A DNA stretch of 57,836 bases. Source: Lutibacter sp. Its GTDB lineage: Bacteria > Bacteroidota > Bacteroidia > Flavobacteriales > Flavobacteriaceae. The stretch's first letter is position 1. Each line of letters opens with the position of its first letter. Made by a program: the position numbers and the translations under genes. Below the pieces are notes generated by a model. The model saw only the letters and a program-made list of their open reading frames with translations, had not been told where the DNA came from and made no database searches. The stretch covers positions 1-57,836 of the forward strand of contig NZ_JAUYUD010000111.1 in assembly GCF_030692605.1 (NCBI RefSeq), written 5' to 3'. Positions 15,513-23,773 of the stretch are shown here, piece by piece.

Positions 15513-17975
15513 TTAAAATGTCAATCCAAAAACAAGTCCGTTTTGAGATACTCCATTATAGTATGATTTCACATAATCAAGTCTTAAGAACCTCAATTTC
15601 CCAAAACCTAATTTGTTTAGGCCAATAGTTAATTCGGAATAAGCCTTGTTGTCTTTTGTTAAAAGGGAATGCGCGCCTATCACTAATTCAAACCCTAATT
15701 TATTTAGTAGCGGAATTTTATTCAATAAATATCCATTAAAATTATGTTCTGCATGAAATTCGGCATACGATTTATTTGTGCTAAAATTATAATACGGCAT
15801 TAAGTTAAATGCATCGGTATAATTTGAAGACATATTTACATGAGTTTGATTTCCGTTAAAATGTTTGTAGTCAATAAAAGCAATGTCGTTAGCTTCAAAA
15901 AAAGTTCCCGTCTTTATATTATACCTAAAACGCCCTTTGTTATCTATATCAAAACTTTGTTGAATTCGAGCGCCAACTTCACCAAAATTATAATTTTCTT
16001 TACTTGAAGCAAAATTTTGATTGTAAAATAAGGTTAGTGAAGGAAATTCAGAAGAAAAAGTATTTATTTTTCTGTTTGGATATGAAATATATTTTTGACC
16101 AAATCGGATAGAAGCTGCGGTTTGAAATGAATATACAGAATGTTTTTCAAAAGAAGGAATTCCGTGGTTGTTTTCATTTAAAGGATCATTCGAAGTGTAG
16201 GTTTTTTGTTTATCGTTCAATGAAACATAATAGGTTGTATTTACTAGTGGAGAACGTTTTTCATAACTCAATGAACTTTCCATTCTAATACCGTTTGTTA
16301 ACTCATCAGAAAAAAACACTTTAACAAAATTTTTATCGTAAAATTTGGCATAATTTTCTTCAAAATATAAAGTGCTTACCGAATTAATTAATGGAGAAAT
16401 TGGAGCATTTTCATTAAACTGACTGATTTTTTCCCCTCCTAAAATTTGTATGTATGGCCTTGAAATACCATTAAATAAATAGCTGGCACTACCGTCAATT
16501 CTTAATTTTTCATCAGAAAGTCCGTAATTAAAATTTGCATATGTAGAAAAGTTAGATACTTTTTCTTTGTCATACATATTATAAGAAATTTTTATTGCAG
16601 AATTCCAACCTTGAACGGTGTTAAAATTGATATTTGATAAAATAGATGAAAAATTTAGATTACTATTTTTATGTGAATTTTTATAAGAATAGCCGAACAA
16701 AAGAGCTCCTATTTTAAATTTATTATTTTTTTGATCTATAGAATCTAAATATTTTTTTGATTTTTTAAGAATTTGTATACTGTCCTTTATTTTATAGTCG
16801 TTTACTTCTTCTTCAGTTAAAATAATGGGTCTGGCAGATTCCCAGAATATAGCGTCTTTTTTATTTGAATTTTCAGAAAAAAGTAAAATTTCATTTGTAA
16901 ATTCTTTTGCTTCAAATTTTGGACTAAAATTATAATTGCTATATGATGTACTAAATTGCCCATCGATATTTATTCCGAACATTCCATATTTAAAACCTAT
17001 TAATTGCGAAATTAAAGCCCAATATTTTTCTTTTTCTTGATAGGTATAATTGTGTTTTAAACTTAGAATTTCAATCATTGGTTGTCCTAGTTGTGCTCCA
17101 TTAATATGTAAATCTAACCCATATATTGCCCAATCATTTTCAACAATATATAAAATACCAGTAAATGAATTATCTGTTTTCCTTTTTGGTAATACTTCAA
17201 TTTTGTTAATTAAATGTTCACCTTCATAAAAGGTTCCGAGCAAGGTATAGTTATAATAATTAAAAGCGTAAGATGCAATTGGTGATATTACGTTGTTGGC
17301 TAAATCAATTGTGTTTTTGTAGAAGTTAAAATTTACTTCGGAAGCTTGGTTAAAACTAAAACCACTATTGTTTCCACTTACTTTTGAAGCTAAAATATTC
17401 TCTTTAAACAAATCTGGCTTCTTAAATGCTATTTTTGATACAGTTTCCGATAAATAAATAACACCGGTTCTGGTAGAGTCTAAACCACCTCCTAAATCAC
17501 CAATTTCTCGTCCCAATATTTTTTTAGGTGCATTTTTAATTCTAAAAATTCCTTTGGAATAAAAATCGCTGGTATAGGCATTAATTTTATCTAAATAGGG
17601 CTTTCTATTATTAATAGTATTTCTAATAATTCTATTAGCGGGATTTTCTTTTGAACTAATAAGAACTTCATTTAATTGAATACTTTCTTCTGCTAACTGA
17701 ATACTTATTTTGTAAGGAAATGAATTAACTTCAATCGTTTTTTTAAGTGATTGAAATCCTAGAAATTGAAATACAATAGTGTATTTTCCTATTTTTGAAA
17801 TGGGTAGTTCAAATAAACCTTCTTCATTTGTGGTAGTTCCAATAGTTGTTTTTTCGAGATAAACACTTACATAAGGTAATGGTTCATTTTTTGAGTTGGT
17901 AACATTTCCTCTAATTTGTGCAGAAAGTTTTATAAAAGTTAGGCAAAGTAAAATCAGGATAATGCTCTTTTTCAT
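15513..17975 (-). CDS. DUF5686 / carboxypeptidase-regulatory-like outer-membrane protein
   Basis: The 820-residue protein begins with a signal peptide (about 1-19). A CarboxypepD_reg-like beta-sandwich follows (about 20-105; IRGNVTNSKNEPLPYVSVYL, GTTTNEEG). The rest is a long DUF5686 region with many aromatic amphipathic strands, consistent with an outer-membrane barrel. It ends FGLTF with a terminal Phe. Such proteins are common in Bacteroidota and have no assigned biochemical role. It lies between moaE and the DUF3817 gene with no clear link to molybdenum. It may share a transcript with moaE, which starts 42 bp beyond its stop on the same strand. Confidence 0.85.
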   Translation of the reverse strand: MKKSIILILLCLTFIKLSAQIRGNVTNSKNEPLPYVSVYLEKTTIGTTTNEEGLFELPISKIGKYTIVFQFLGFQSLKKTIEVNSFPYKISIQLAEESIQLNEVLISSKENPANRIIRNTINNRKPYLDKINAYTSDFYSKGIFRIKNAPKKILGREIGDLGGGLDSTRTGVIYLSETVSKIAFKKPDLFKENILASKVSGNNSGFSFNQASEVNFNFYKNTIDLANNVISPIASYAFNYYNYTLLGTFYEGEHLINKIEVLPKRKTDNSFTGILYIVENDWAIYGLDLHINGAQLGQPMIEILSLKHNYTYQEKEKYWALISQLIGFKYGMFGINIDGQFSTSYSNYNFSPKFEAKEFTNEILLFSENSNKKDAIFWESARPIILTEEEVNDYKIKDSIQILKKSKKYLDSIDQKNNKFKIGALLFGYSYKNSHKNSNLNFSSILSNINFNTVQGWNSAIKISYNMYDKEKVSNFSTYANFNYGLSDEKLRIDGSASYLFNGISRPYIQILGGEKISQFNENAPISPLINSVSTLYFEENYAKFYDKNFVKVFFSDELTNGIRMESSLSYEKRSPLVNTTYYVSLNDKQKTYTSNDPLNENNHGIPSFEKHSVYSFQTAASIRFGQKYISYPNRKINTFSSEFPSLTLFYNQNFASSKENYNFGEVGARIQQSFDIDNKGRFRYNIKTGTFFEANDIAFIDYKHFNGNQTHVNMSSNYTDAFNLMPYYNFSTNKSYAEFHAEHNFNGYLLNKIPLLNKLGFELVIGAHSLLTKDNKAYSELTIGLNKLGFGKLRFLRLDYVKSYYNGVSQNGLVFGLTF

Positions 17976-18105
17976 TATTGTTAATTTTTAGACAAAGCTA
18001 ATTGCTCAAAAATTAATTCATTAATAAAAGACTGTTAATTAATTCCTTTTTTTGATAAAGTTTTTAGGTGCAATAAATAATTTAATTAGATGCAATTTTA
18101 AAATG

Positions 18106-18113
18106 TACTTTTG
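18106..18113 (+). promoter_or_regulatory. Bacteroidota-type -7 element (TAnnTTTG)
   Basis: TACTTTTG matches the TAnnTTTG -7 consensus used by the primary sigma factor of Bacteroidota. It lies 27 bp before the ATG of the DUF3817 gene. No good -33 TTTG is seen, so confidence is moderate. Confidence 0.5.
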
Positions 18114-18139
18114 CCCACTCTTATTGAAATTTAAAATTT

Positions 18140-18415
18140 ATGAAAAAAACATTTAGATGGGTTAGTATAATAGAAGGGTTGTCCTATATATTATTGTTAT
18201 TTATTGCCGTACCAATAAAATATATGGCAGGAAATGACACCTATGTTAAGATGCTTGGAATGCCGCACGGAATTTTATTTGTTGGCTATGTTATGCTTGC
18301 CATTGTTATAAAATATGAATTGGAATGGAAATCTAAAACCTTTTGGATAGTTCTTGTAGCATCAATAGTTCCTTTTGGCACATTTTATATTGATAAAAAA
18401 TATTTAAGAAACTAG
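18140..18415 (+). CDS. DUF3817 family small integral membrane protein
   Basis: The 91-residue protein has three predicted membrane helices (about 8-28, 45-58 and 66-84). It has the DUF3817 pattern IIEGLSYILLLF, a P-x-KY after the first helix and MPHG before the second. The function of the family is unknown. Its stop codon shares 4 bp with the stop of the convergent moaD gene, so the two transcripts necessarily overlap at their 3' ends. Confidence 0.85.
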   Translation: MKKTFRWVSIIEGLSYILLLFIAVPIKYMAGNDTYVKMLGMPHGILFVGYVMLAIVIKYELEWKSKTFWIVLVASIVPFGTFYIDKKYLRN

Positions 18416-18654
18416 CCTCCACTTACCGGCGGAATAATTGCAACCACATCTCCTTCCCTTAATTTCAAACTGCTTGAAGCATATTCTTCATTAACGGCAA
18501 TTGCATAGTCATTAATATTTTTCAGATTTGGATACTGCTTTACTAATTCGTTTTTAAGATGCTCAACTGTTGCATTTTCTTCTAAACTAAATAATTGCGA
18601 ATTCGAGCCAACCAAATCTGTAGTTATTCCAAAAAACAAAATTGATATTTTCAT
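18412..18654 (-). CDS. moaD: Molybdopterin synthase sulfur carrier subunit MoaD
   Basis: The 80-residue ubiquitin-fold protein ends PPVSGG. The terminal Gly-Gly is adenylated by MoeB and then thiocarboxylated, giving sulfur to MoaE. The KLREGDVVAIIPPVSGG tail and overall length are typical. It is on the minus strand, 2.9 kb away from its partner moaE and apart from moaA-moeB, an unusual scatter for this pathway. It is transcribed away from the second Mo-enzyme operon, sharing a 157-bp intergenic region with it. Confidence 0.95.
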   Translation of the reverse strand: MKISILFFGITTDLVGSNSQLFSLEENATVEHLKNELVKQYPNLKNINDYAIAVNEEYASSSLKLREGDVVAIIPPVSGG

Positions 18655-18739
18655 TTTTAAGTATTAAATTGGTACAAATGTAACCAAATCGACTTAAAAA
18701 AAGAACTCTTAATTTAGATTAATTCTAAATAATATTATA

Positions 18740-18755
18740 TGTGATTTCAATCACA
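18740..18755 (+). promoter_or_regulatory. Perfect Crp/Fnr-type operator palindrome
   Basis: TGTGATTTCAATCACA is an exact TGTGA-N6-TCACA dyad and also reads GTGAT-N4-ATCAC, the FNR-like register. Its centre (18747/18748) is about 41 bp upstream of the start predicted from the -7 element at 18776, the classic class II activator position. The Crp/Fnr protein at 8579 is the obvious candidate to bind it. It could also affect the divergent moaD gene. Confidence 0.75.
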
Positions 18756-18775
18756 TTAATGCCTGTCCCAATGGG

Positions 18776-18783
18776 TAATTTTG
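18776..18783 (+). promoter_or_regulatory. -7 promoter element of the FeS-NrfD/Mo-enzyme operon
   Basis: TAATTTTG matches TAnnTTTG. It lies 29 bp before the ATG at 18812 and 20 bp after the Crp/Fnr-type palindrome. There is no good -33 motif, which would fit an activator-dependent promoter. Confidence 0.6.
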
Positions 18784-18811
18784 TTATAATTCAAAAATAT
18801 ATTTTTTAGAT

Positions 18812-20428
18812 ATGAAGTACGGTTTTATAATTGACAACCGAAAATGTATAGGCTGCCATGCTTGTACAACTGCTTGTAAATCAGAACACGATGTTGCTGT
18901 TGGGGTTAACAGAACCTATGTAAAACAAGTTGAAAAAGGAGAATTTCCAGATACACGTCGTATTTTTTCAGTCATGCGCTGCAACCATTGTACTGATGCT
19001 CCCTGTGTTGAAATTTGTCCGGTTGAGGCACTTTTTACACGTGAAGATGGTATTGTAGATTTTGATAACAACCGTTGTATAGGTTGTAAATCGTGTATGC
19101 AAGCGTGTCCTTATGATGCATTATACATTGATCCGGATACTAGTACGGCTGCAAAATGTAATTATTGCGCACATAGAGTGGATGTTGGTAGAGAACCAGC
19201 TTGCGTTTCTGTTTGTCCAGAACATGCAATTATTGCAGGCGATATGCACAATCCAACTACGGAGATTTCTCAATTATTGGCGCGTCAGGCAGTTAAGGTT
19301 CGTAAACCTGAAAAAGGTACGAACCCTAATTTATTTTATATTGATGCAGATGATGCTTCTTTGGTTCCTGAAGCTACTGATAAATCGGGTGACTGGCTAT
19401 GGAATTCACAAGCACGCGGTGTTGGTCATTTTGCAAAAGCTGCTGAAAAAATGATGCATACAAATAATGATGTTGATTTATTACAAATGACTATAGATAA
19501 CGATATTCAAGCGGCGTATCAACGAAAAGATTCTGAAAACCCAAATTATATTGATGTTCTAAGTGGAAAAGCTAGAAGAGTTTACGATACACCAGATAAA
19601 GGTATTTTATGGGGTTGGGAAGTTTCAACGTATGTTTTCACAAAAGCAATTGCTGCGGGAGCATTTTTAATTCCATTTTTAGCAATAATGTTAGGTTATG
19701 AAGTTTCACCAACCGCTAAATTATGGTCGGCAGGAATTTCATTAACATTCTTAGCTTTAACAGGATTATTCTTAGTGATGGATTTAGACAGACCAGATCG
19801 TTTTTTAAACGTTCTATTACGTCCTCAATGGAATTCTTGGTTGGTAAAAGGGGGTTATACCATAACCGTTTTCGGATTGTTAGTAACTGTTTGGGGAGTT
19901 ATGACATTCTTCGAAGTAAAAGCTGGAGAAAACATTTTATTATGGATTACAGCGGTTTTTGCAGTATTACTAGCTATTTATACAGCCTTCTTATTTGCGC
20001 AAGCAAAAGGTCGAGATTTTTGGCAAAGCCCAACGTTACCATTGCATATGTTAGTTCATAGCGTAATGGCTGGAGTTGCAATTTTTATAGTAGCTGGTTT
20101 AATTTTTGGAAATGAAGATTGGATGGGTATTTTAAAAAATACAATGATTATTGCACTAGTTGTTAATTTATTTACATTGGTTACTGAATTAACAATTACA
20201 CATCCTACAACAGCTGCAAAAACTGTAGTTAAAATGATTACCAAAGGAAGATATAAAAATCTGTTTTGGATGGGAACTGTATTTATTGGTAACATTATTC
20301 CATTAGTATTGTTGTTTTTTGGAAATGGAGGAATATTAACTGTTGTTTCAGGAGTATGTGTATTAATAGGAATTTTAATAACTGAAAAGATTTGGGTGGA
20401 AGCACCACAGCGAGTGCCGCTCGCTTAA
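18812..20428 (+). CDS. Fused four-cluster ferredoxin / NrfD-type membrane quinone-interacting subunit
   Basis: The 538-residue protein joins two subunits that are usually separate. Residues 1-180 are a DmsB/NrfC-type ferredoxin: C12/15/18/22, C57/60/65/69, C89/92/95/99, and a fourth set in KCNYC...ACVSVC. Residues about 275-530 are an NrfD/PsrC-like domain with about eight membrane helices. It has no signal peptide, so the FeS head faces the cytoplasm and exchanges electrons between menaquinone and the cytoplasmic Mo subunit at 20534. The arrangement resembles SoeBC or PsrBC in one chain. A linker at 190-260 joins the halves. Confidence 0.9.
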   Translation: MKYGFIIDNRKCIGCHACTTACKSEHDVAVGVNRTYVKQVEKGEFPDTRRIFSVMRCNHCTDAPCVEICPVEALFTREDGIVDFDNNRCIGCKSCMQACPYDALYIDPDTSTAAKCNYCAHRVDVGREPACVSVCPEHAIIAGDMHNPTTEISQLLARQAVKVRKPEKGTNPNLFYIDADDASLVPEATDKSGDWLWNSQARGVGHFAKAAEKMMHTNNDVDLLQMTIDNDIQAAYQRKDSENPNYIDVLSGKARRVYDTPDKGILWGWEVSTYVFTKAIAAGAFLIPFLAIMLGYEVSPTAKLWSAGISLTFLALTGLFLVMDLDRPDRFLNVLLRPQWNSWLVKGGYTITVFGLLVTVWGVMTFFEVKAGENILLWITAVFAVLLAIYTAFLFAQAKGRDFWQSPTLPLHMLVHSVMAGVAIFIVAGLIFGNEDWMGILKNTMIIALVVNLFTLVTELTITHPTTAAKTVVKMITKGRYKNLFWMGTVFIGNIIPLVLLFFGNGGILTVVSGVCVLIGILITEKIWVEAPQRVPLA

Positions 20429-20435
20429 AAATTTA

Positions 20436-20528
20436 AGATGTACGATTTTAGATTTATGAATTGAAAAACACAGTATCAATTTAAAATAATCAAAACCGTA
20501 AATCGTAATTCAACAATCGTAAATCAAA
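20436..20528 (+). repeat. Short repeated CGTAAATC/ACGATTTTAGATTTA spacer sequence
   Basis: The 105-bp spacer between the FeS-NrfD gene and the Mo-enzyme gene holds TACGATTTTAGATTTA (20441-20456) and two copies of CGTAAATC (near 20497 and 20518). It looks like the degenerate AATCGTAAATC repeats scattered in flavobacterial genomes. It probably is not a promoter. Confidence 0.35.
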
Positions 20529-20533
20529 AAGTC

Positions 20534-23446
20534 ATGGGATATAAAAAACCATCGTTTATAGAAAATATAGCAGAAAAATTAGGAATTATTCCAAATCTGC
20601 ATAAAGAAGGTTATCAAGAATTTGATAAAGATATGCGCCAATTTACTGATGAAGAGGTTGCTAAGATGTATGAGAATTTTCCACCACCAGAAAAGTGGGA
20701 TAACTGGGTTGAGTACAATCCAAAAGTTTGGCCAAAAAAAGAGAAAAAAACCTATCAAATTGTACCTACAACATGTTTTAATTGTGAAAGTGCTTGTGGT
20801 TTAACAGCGTTTATTGATAAAGAAACCCAAGAAGTTAAAAAGTTTGAAGGGAATCCGTATCACCCAGGAAGTAGAGGAAGAAACTGTGCGAAAGGACCAG
20901 CAACAATTAATCAAGTTACAGATCCAGATAGAATTTTATTTCCTTTAAAGAGAAAAGGAAAACGTGGAGATGGAGAGTGGGAACGTGTTTCTTGGGATGA
21001 TGCATTGGATACAATTGCAACCCGAATTAGAAAGGCAATTTTAGAGGATCGTCATAATGAAATTGCATACCATGTTGGAAGACCGGGTAACGAAAATTTT
21101 ATGAACTGGATTTTACAGGGTTGGGGAATAGATGGTCATAATTCACATACAAATATTTGCTCTTCAGGAGCTCGTTTTGGATATAATTTATGGTATGGAT
21201 ATGACAGACCATCACCAGATCACGCCGAAGCAAAATTTATATTATTAATTTCTGCACATTTAGAATCGGGTCACTATTTCAATCCACATGCACAACGTAT
21301 TATTGAAGGAAAAATGAAAGGAGCAAAATTGGCAACAATGGATCCTCGTTTATCCAACACAGCTAGTATGTCAGATTATTGGTTACCATCGTATCCAGGA
21401 ACTGAAGCTGCTGTTTTATTGGCAATAGCTTTAATCATTTTAGAAGAAGGATTGTACAATAGAGCATATTTAGAAAATTGGACGAACTGGCAAGAATACT
21501 TAAAAGCAAGACATTCAGATAAAGAAATAACTTTTGAAAACTATATTGCTTCAATGATTGCCGAGTACAAAGAATTTACTCCAGAATATGCTGAAAAAGA
21601 ATCAGGTGTAAAAGCTGATATGATTATTGAAATTGCACGTAAAATTGGTGAAGCAGGTGAACGTTTTGCATCTCATAACTGGCGTGCAGCAGGCGCTTCA
21701 AATCTTGGTGGTTGGGCAGTTGCACGTTGTTTACATTTCTTAACAGTATTAACTGGAGCAGTTGGTGCTAAAGGCGGAACATCTCCAAATTCTTGGAATA
21801 AATTCAAACCAACCCAACCAAATCCGCCAGCACCTCAGAAAAAATGGAATGAATTGCATTTTCCAAAAGAATATCCGTTGGCATTCTTTGAAATGAGTCA
21901 GTTATTGCCACATTTCTTAAAAGAAGGAAGAGGTAAATTGGACATGTATTTTTCACGAGTATTTAATCCGGTTTGGACTTATCCTGATGGATTTACTTGG
22001 ATGGAAATGTTAACAGATGAAACTAAATTTGGAATGCATGCTGCATTAACTCCAACTTGGAATGAAACGGCATTTTTTGCAGATTTTGTATTACCAATGG
22101 GATTAGCGTCTGAGCGTCACGATATCAATAGTTACGCTACACACGGCGGTACATGGGTTGCTTTTCGTCAGCCTGTATTAAGAGAAGCTGCTCGAAGAAA
22201 TGGAAAACCAGTGAAATTGACGTATGAAGCCAATCCGGGTGAAGTATGGGAAGAAGATGAATTTTTTATTGAATTATCATGGAGAATTGACCCTGATGGA
22301 AGTATGGGAATTCGTAAAACATTTGAATCGCCATATAGACTAGGAGAAAAAATAACCATTGATGAGTATTATCAATATATTTTTGAAAGAGTTAAAGGCT
22401 TAAATGAGGTTGCAAAAACAGATGGGTTTACTGGACAATTTGCCGCATTAGAATACATGAAAAAATATGGTGCGTATGAAATTGAAAAAGGAGAGTCTTA
22501 TAAAATGAATGAAAAACTGTTGACTGAGGAACAATTAAAAGGTTCAATAGTTGACCCAAAGAATGATGTAATTTCAAAAGATGGTAAAGGAATTGGTGTT
22601 ATGATAAATGGAAATCCTTGCGTTGGTTTCCCTACACCATCTCGTAAAAATGAGTTTTACTCTCAAACCATGGTGGATTGGAAATGGCCAGAATACGCAA
22701 CACCTACTTATATTAAAAGCCATATACATAATGATGTTTTAGATAAATCAAAAGGAGAATATGTATTGGTTCCAACATTTAGATTGCCAACGTTAATTCA
22801 TTCTCGTTCTGGGAATGCAAAATGGCTGGTAGAAATTTCCAATAGAAATCCAATTTGGATGCATCCAGACGATGCTAAAAAATGGGGATTCCAAACAGGA
22901 GATTTGGTAAAATTAAATACAGATATCGGTTATTTTATAGATAAAGTTTGGGTTACACAAAGTATGAAACCGGGTGTTGTTGCTTGTTCACATCATATTG
23001 GACGTTGGAGAAGACCACAGGATCAAACAGGAAATCGTTGGGCAACAAATACTGTAAATATTGAAAGTGATGGCAAAGGAGCTTGGAGAATGAACACCAT
23101 TTCAGGTATAAAACCATTTGAATCTAGCGATAAAGATTCTAAACGTATATTTTGGAAAGACGGCGGTGTTCATCAAAATATTACACACGCTGTGCATCCT
23201 GATCCAATAAGTGGAATGCATACTTGGCATCAACGTGTTCGAATAGAAAAACCGAAGGAAGGTGAAAACTATGGGGATATTTTTGTTGACACCAATAAAT
23301 CACATGAGATTTATAAGGAATGGTTATCAATGACTCGTCCTGCACCAGGTCCAAATGGAGAACGAAGACCATTTTGGTTTGCCAGAGCTTTTAGACCAGA
23401 TGATTCTACTTATTATTTAAAGCCTACAAATAATGGTTCTGAATAG
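20534..23446 (+). CDS. Cytoplasmic molybdopterin oxidoreductase, SoeA/PsrA-like catalytic subunit
   Basis: The 970-residue DMSO-reductase-family enzyme has the [4Fe-4S] site C81, C84, C88, C118 (CAKGP). C209 in NICSSGA is the likely Mo ligand, and a molydop-binding domain lies at about 740-880. It lacks a Tat or Sec leader; its first 75 residues are a hydrophilic extension. Together with the preceding FeS-NrfD fusion it forms a cytoplasm-facing, membrane-bound enzyme. Size and topology fit the sulfite dehydrogenase SoeABC, but polysulfide/thiosulfate-type activity is also possible; substrate is not proven. Expression is likely Crp/Fnr dependent through the site at 18740. Confidence 0.82.
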   Translation: MGYKKPSFIENIAEKLGIIPNLHKEGYQEFDKDMRQFTDEEVAKMYENFPPPEKWDNWVEYNPKVWPKKEKKTYQIVPTTCFNCESACGLTAFIDKETQEVKKFEGNPYHPGSRGRNCAKGPATINQVTDPDRILFPLKRKGKRGDGEWERVSWDDALDTIATRIRKAILEDRHNEIAYHVGRPGNENFMNWILQGWGIDGHNSHTNICSSGARFGYNLWYGYDRPSPDHAEAKFILLISAHLESGHYFNPHAQRIIEGKMKGAKLATMDPRLSNTASMSDYWLPSYPGTEAAVLLAIALIILEEGLYNRAYLENWTNWQEYLKARHSDKEITFENYIASMIAEYKEFTPEYAEKESGVKADMIIEIARKIGEAGERFASHNWRAAGASNLGGWAVARCLHFLTVLTGAVGAKGGTSPNSWNKFKPTQPNPPAPQKKWNELHFPKEYPLAFFEMSQLLPHFLKEGRGKLDMYFSRVFNPVWTYPDGFTWMEMLTDETKFGMHAALTPTWNETAFFADFVLPMGLASERHDINSYATHGGTWVAFRQPVLREAARRNGKPVKLTYEANPGEVWEEDEFFIELSWRIDPDGSMGIRKTFESPYRLGEKITIDEYYQYIFERVKGLNEVAKTDGFTGQFAALEYMKKYGAYEIEKGESYKMNEKLLTEEQLKGSIVDPKNDVISKDGKGIGVMINGNPCVGFPTPSRKNEFYSQTMVDWKWPEYATPTYIKSHIHNDVLDKSKGEYVLVPTFRLPTLIHSRSGNAKWLVEISNRNPIWMHPDDAKKWGFQTGDLVKLNTDIGYFIDKVWVTQSMKPGVVACSHHIGRWRRPQDQTGNRWATNTVNIESDGKGAWRMNTISGIKPFESSDKDSKRIFWKDGGVHQNITHAVHPDPISGMHTWHQRVRIEKPKEGENYGDIFVDTNKSHEIYKEWLSMTRPAPGPNGERRPFWFARAFRPDDSTYYLKPTNNGSE

Positions 23447-23502
23447 AATCTTGTTATTATCTATAGTTACTTATTGTTAAATTCATGATTATTTTAACAC
23501 TA

Positions 23503-23538
23503 TCGAAAACGTTTTCGATTATCCGAAAACGTTTTCGG
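23503..23538 (+). promoter_or_regulatory. Tandem LacI-family operators upstream of susC
   Basis: TCGAAAACGTTTTCGA (23503-23518) and CCGAAAACGTTTTCGG (23523-23538) are perfect palindromes with a central CG, the hallmark of LacI/CcpA-type operators. Their centres are 20 bp apart, on the same DNA face. Near-identical operators flank the lacI gene at 53916. They are 235-270 bp upstream of susC. The rest of the 327-bp intergenic stretch holds phased RTTAAT repeats and A/T-rich DNA with no gene. Confidence 0.88.
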
Positions 23539-23539
23539 T

Positions 23540-23567
23540 AATAATAAAAAGTTAATGAAAGGTTAAT
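23540..23567 (+). promoter_or_regulatory. Phased 11-bp direct repeats (candidate OmpR-type regulator site) upstream of susC
   Basis: AATAAT (23540), GTTAAT (23551) and GTTAAT (23562) recur exactly every 11 bp, with an A/G-rich spacer (AAAAA, GAAAG). One-turn phased direct repeats are typical of OmpR/PhoB-type sites. A very similar array precedes the CRTAC1 cluster (31945) and a shorter one precedes the MFS gene (54034). The OmpR-type regulator at 28523 is a candidate binder. Confidence 0.4.
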
Positions 23568-23773
23568 AGTGTTAAATTTATTAATTAAATGATAATTGTA
23601 AATAGTAGTAAATTAAATTGTTAAACTTAAATAAAATCTAAAATCATTTTTGCGTATGATTACATAAAAAAATTATTAAAAAATCACCGATCATCTTTGT
23701 GATAAATGATATTTAAATATTAAAATTCGCAAAGTGATTTACCAAAATTAATCAATAAATAACCATATTAAAT

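Noticed and set aside
19723-20061. 112-codon plus-strand frame inside the FeS-NrfD gene
   Set aside because: Out-of-frame reading of the membrane-helix region of a clear gene; no independent support.
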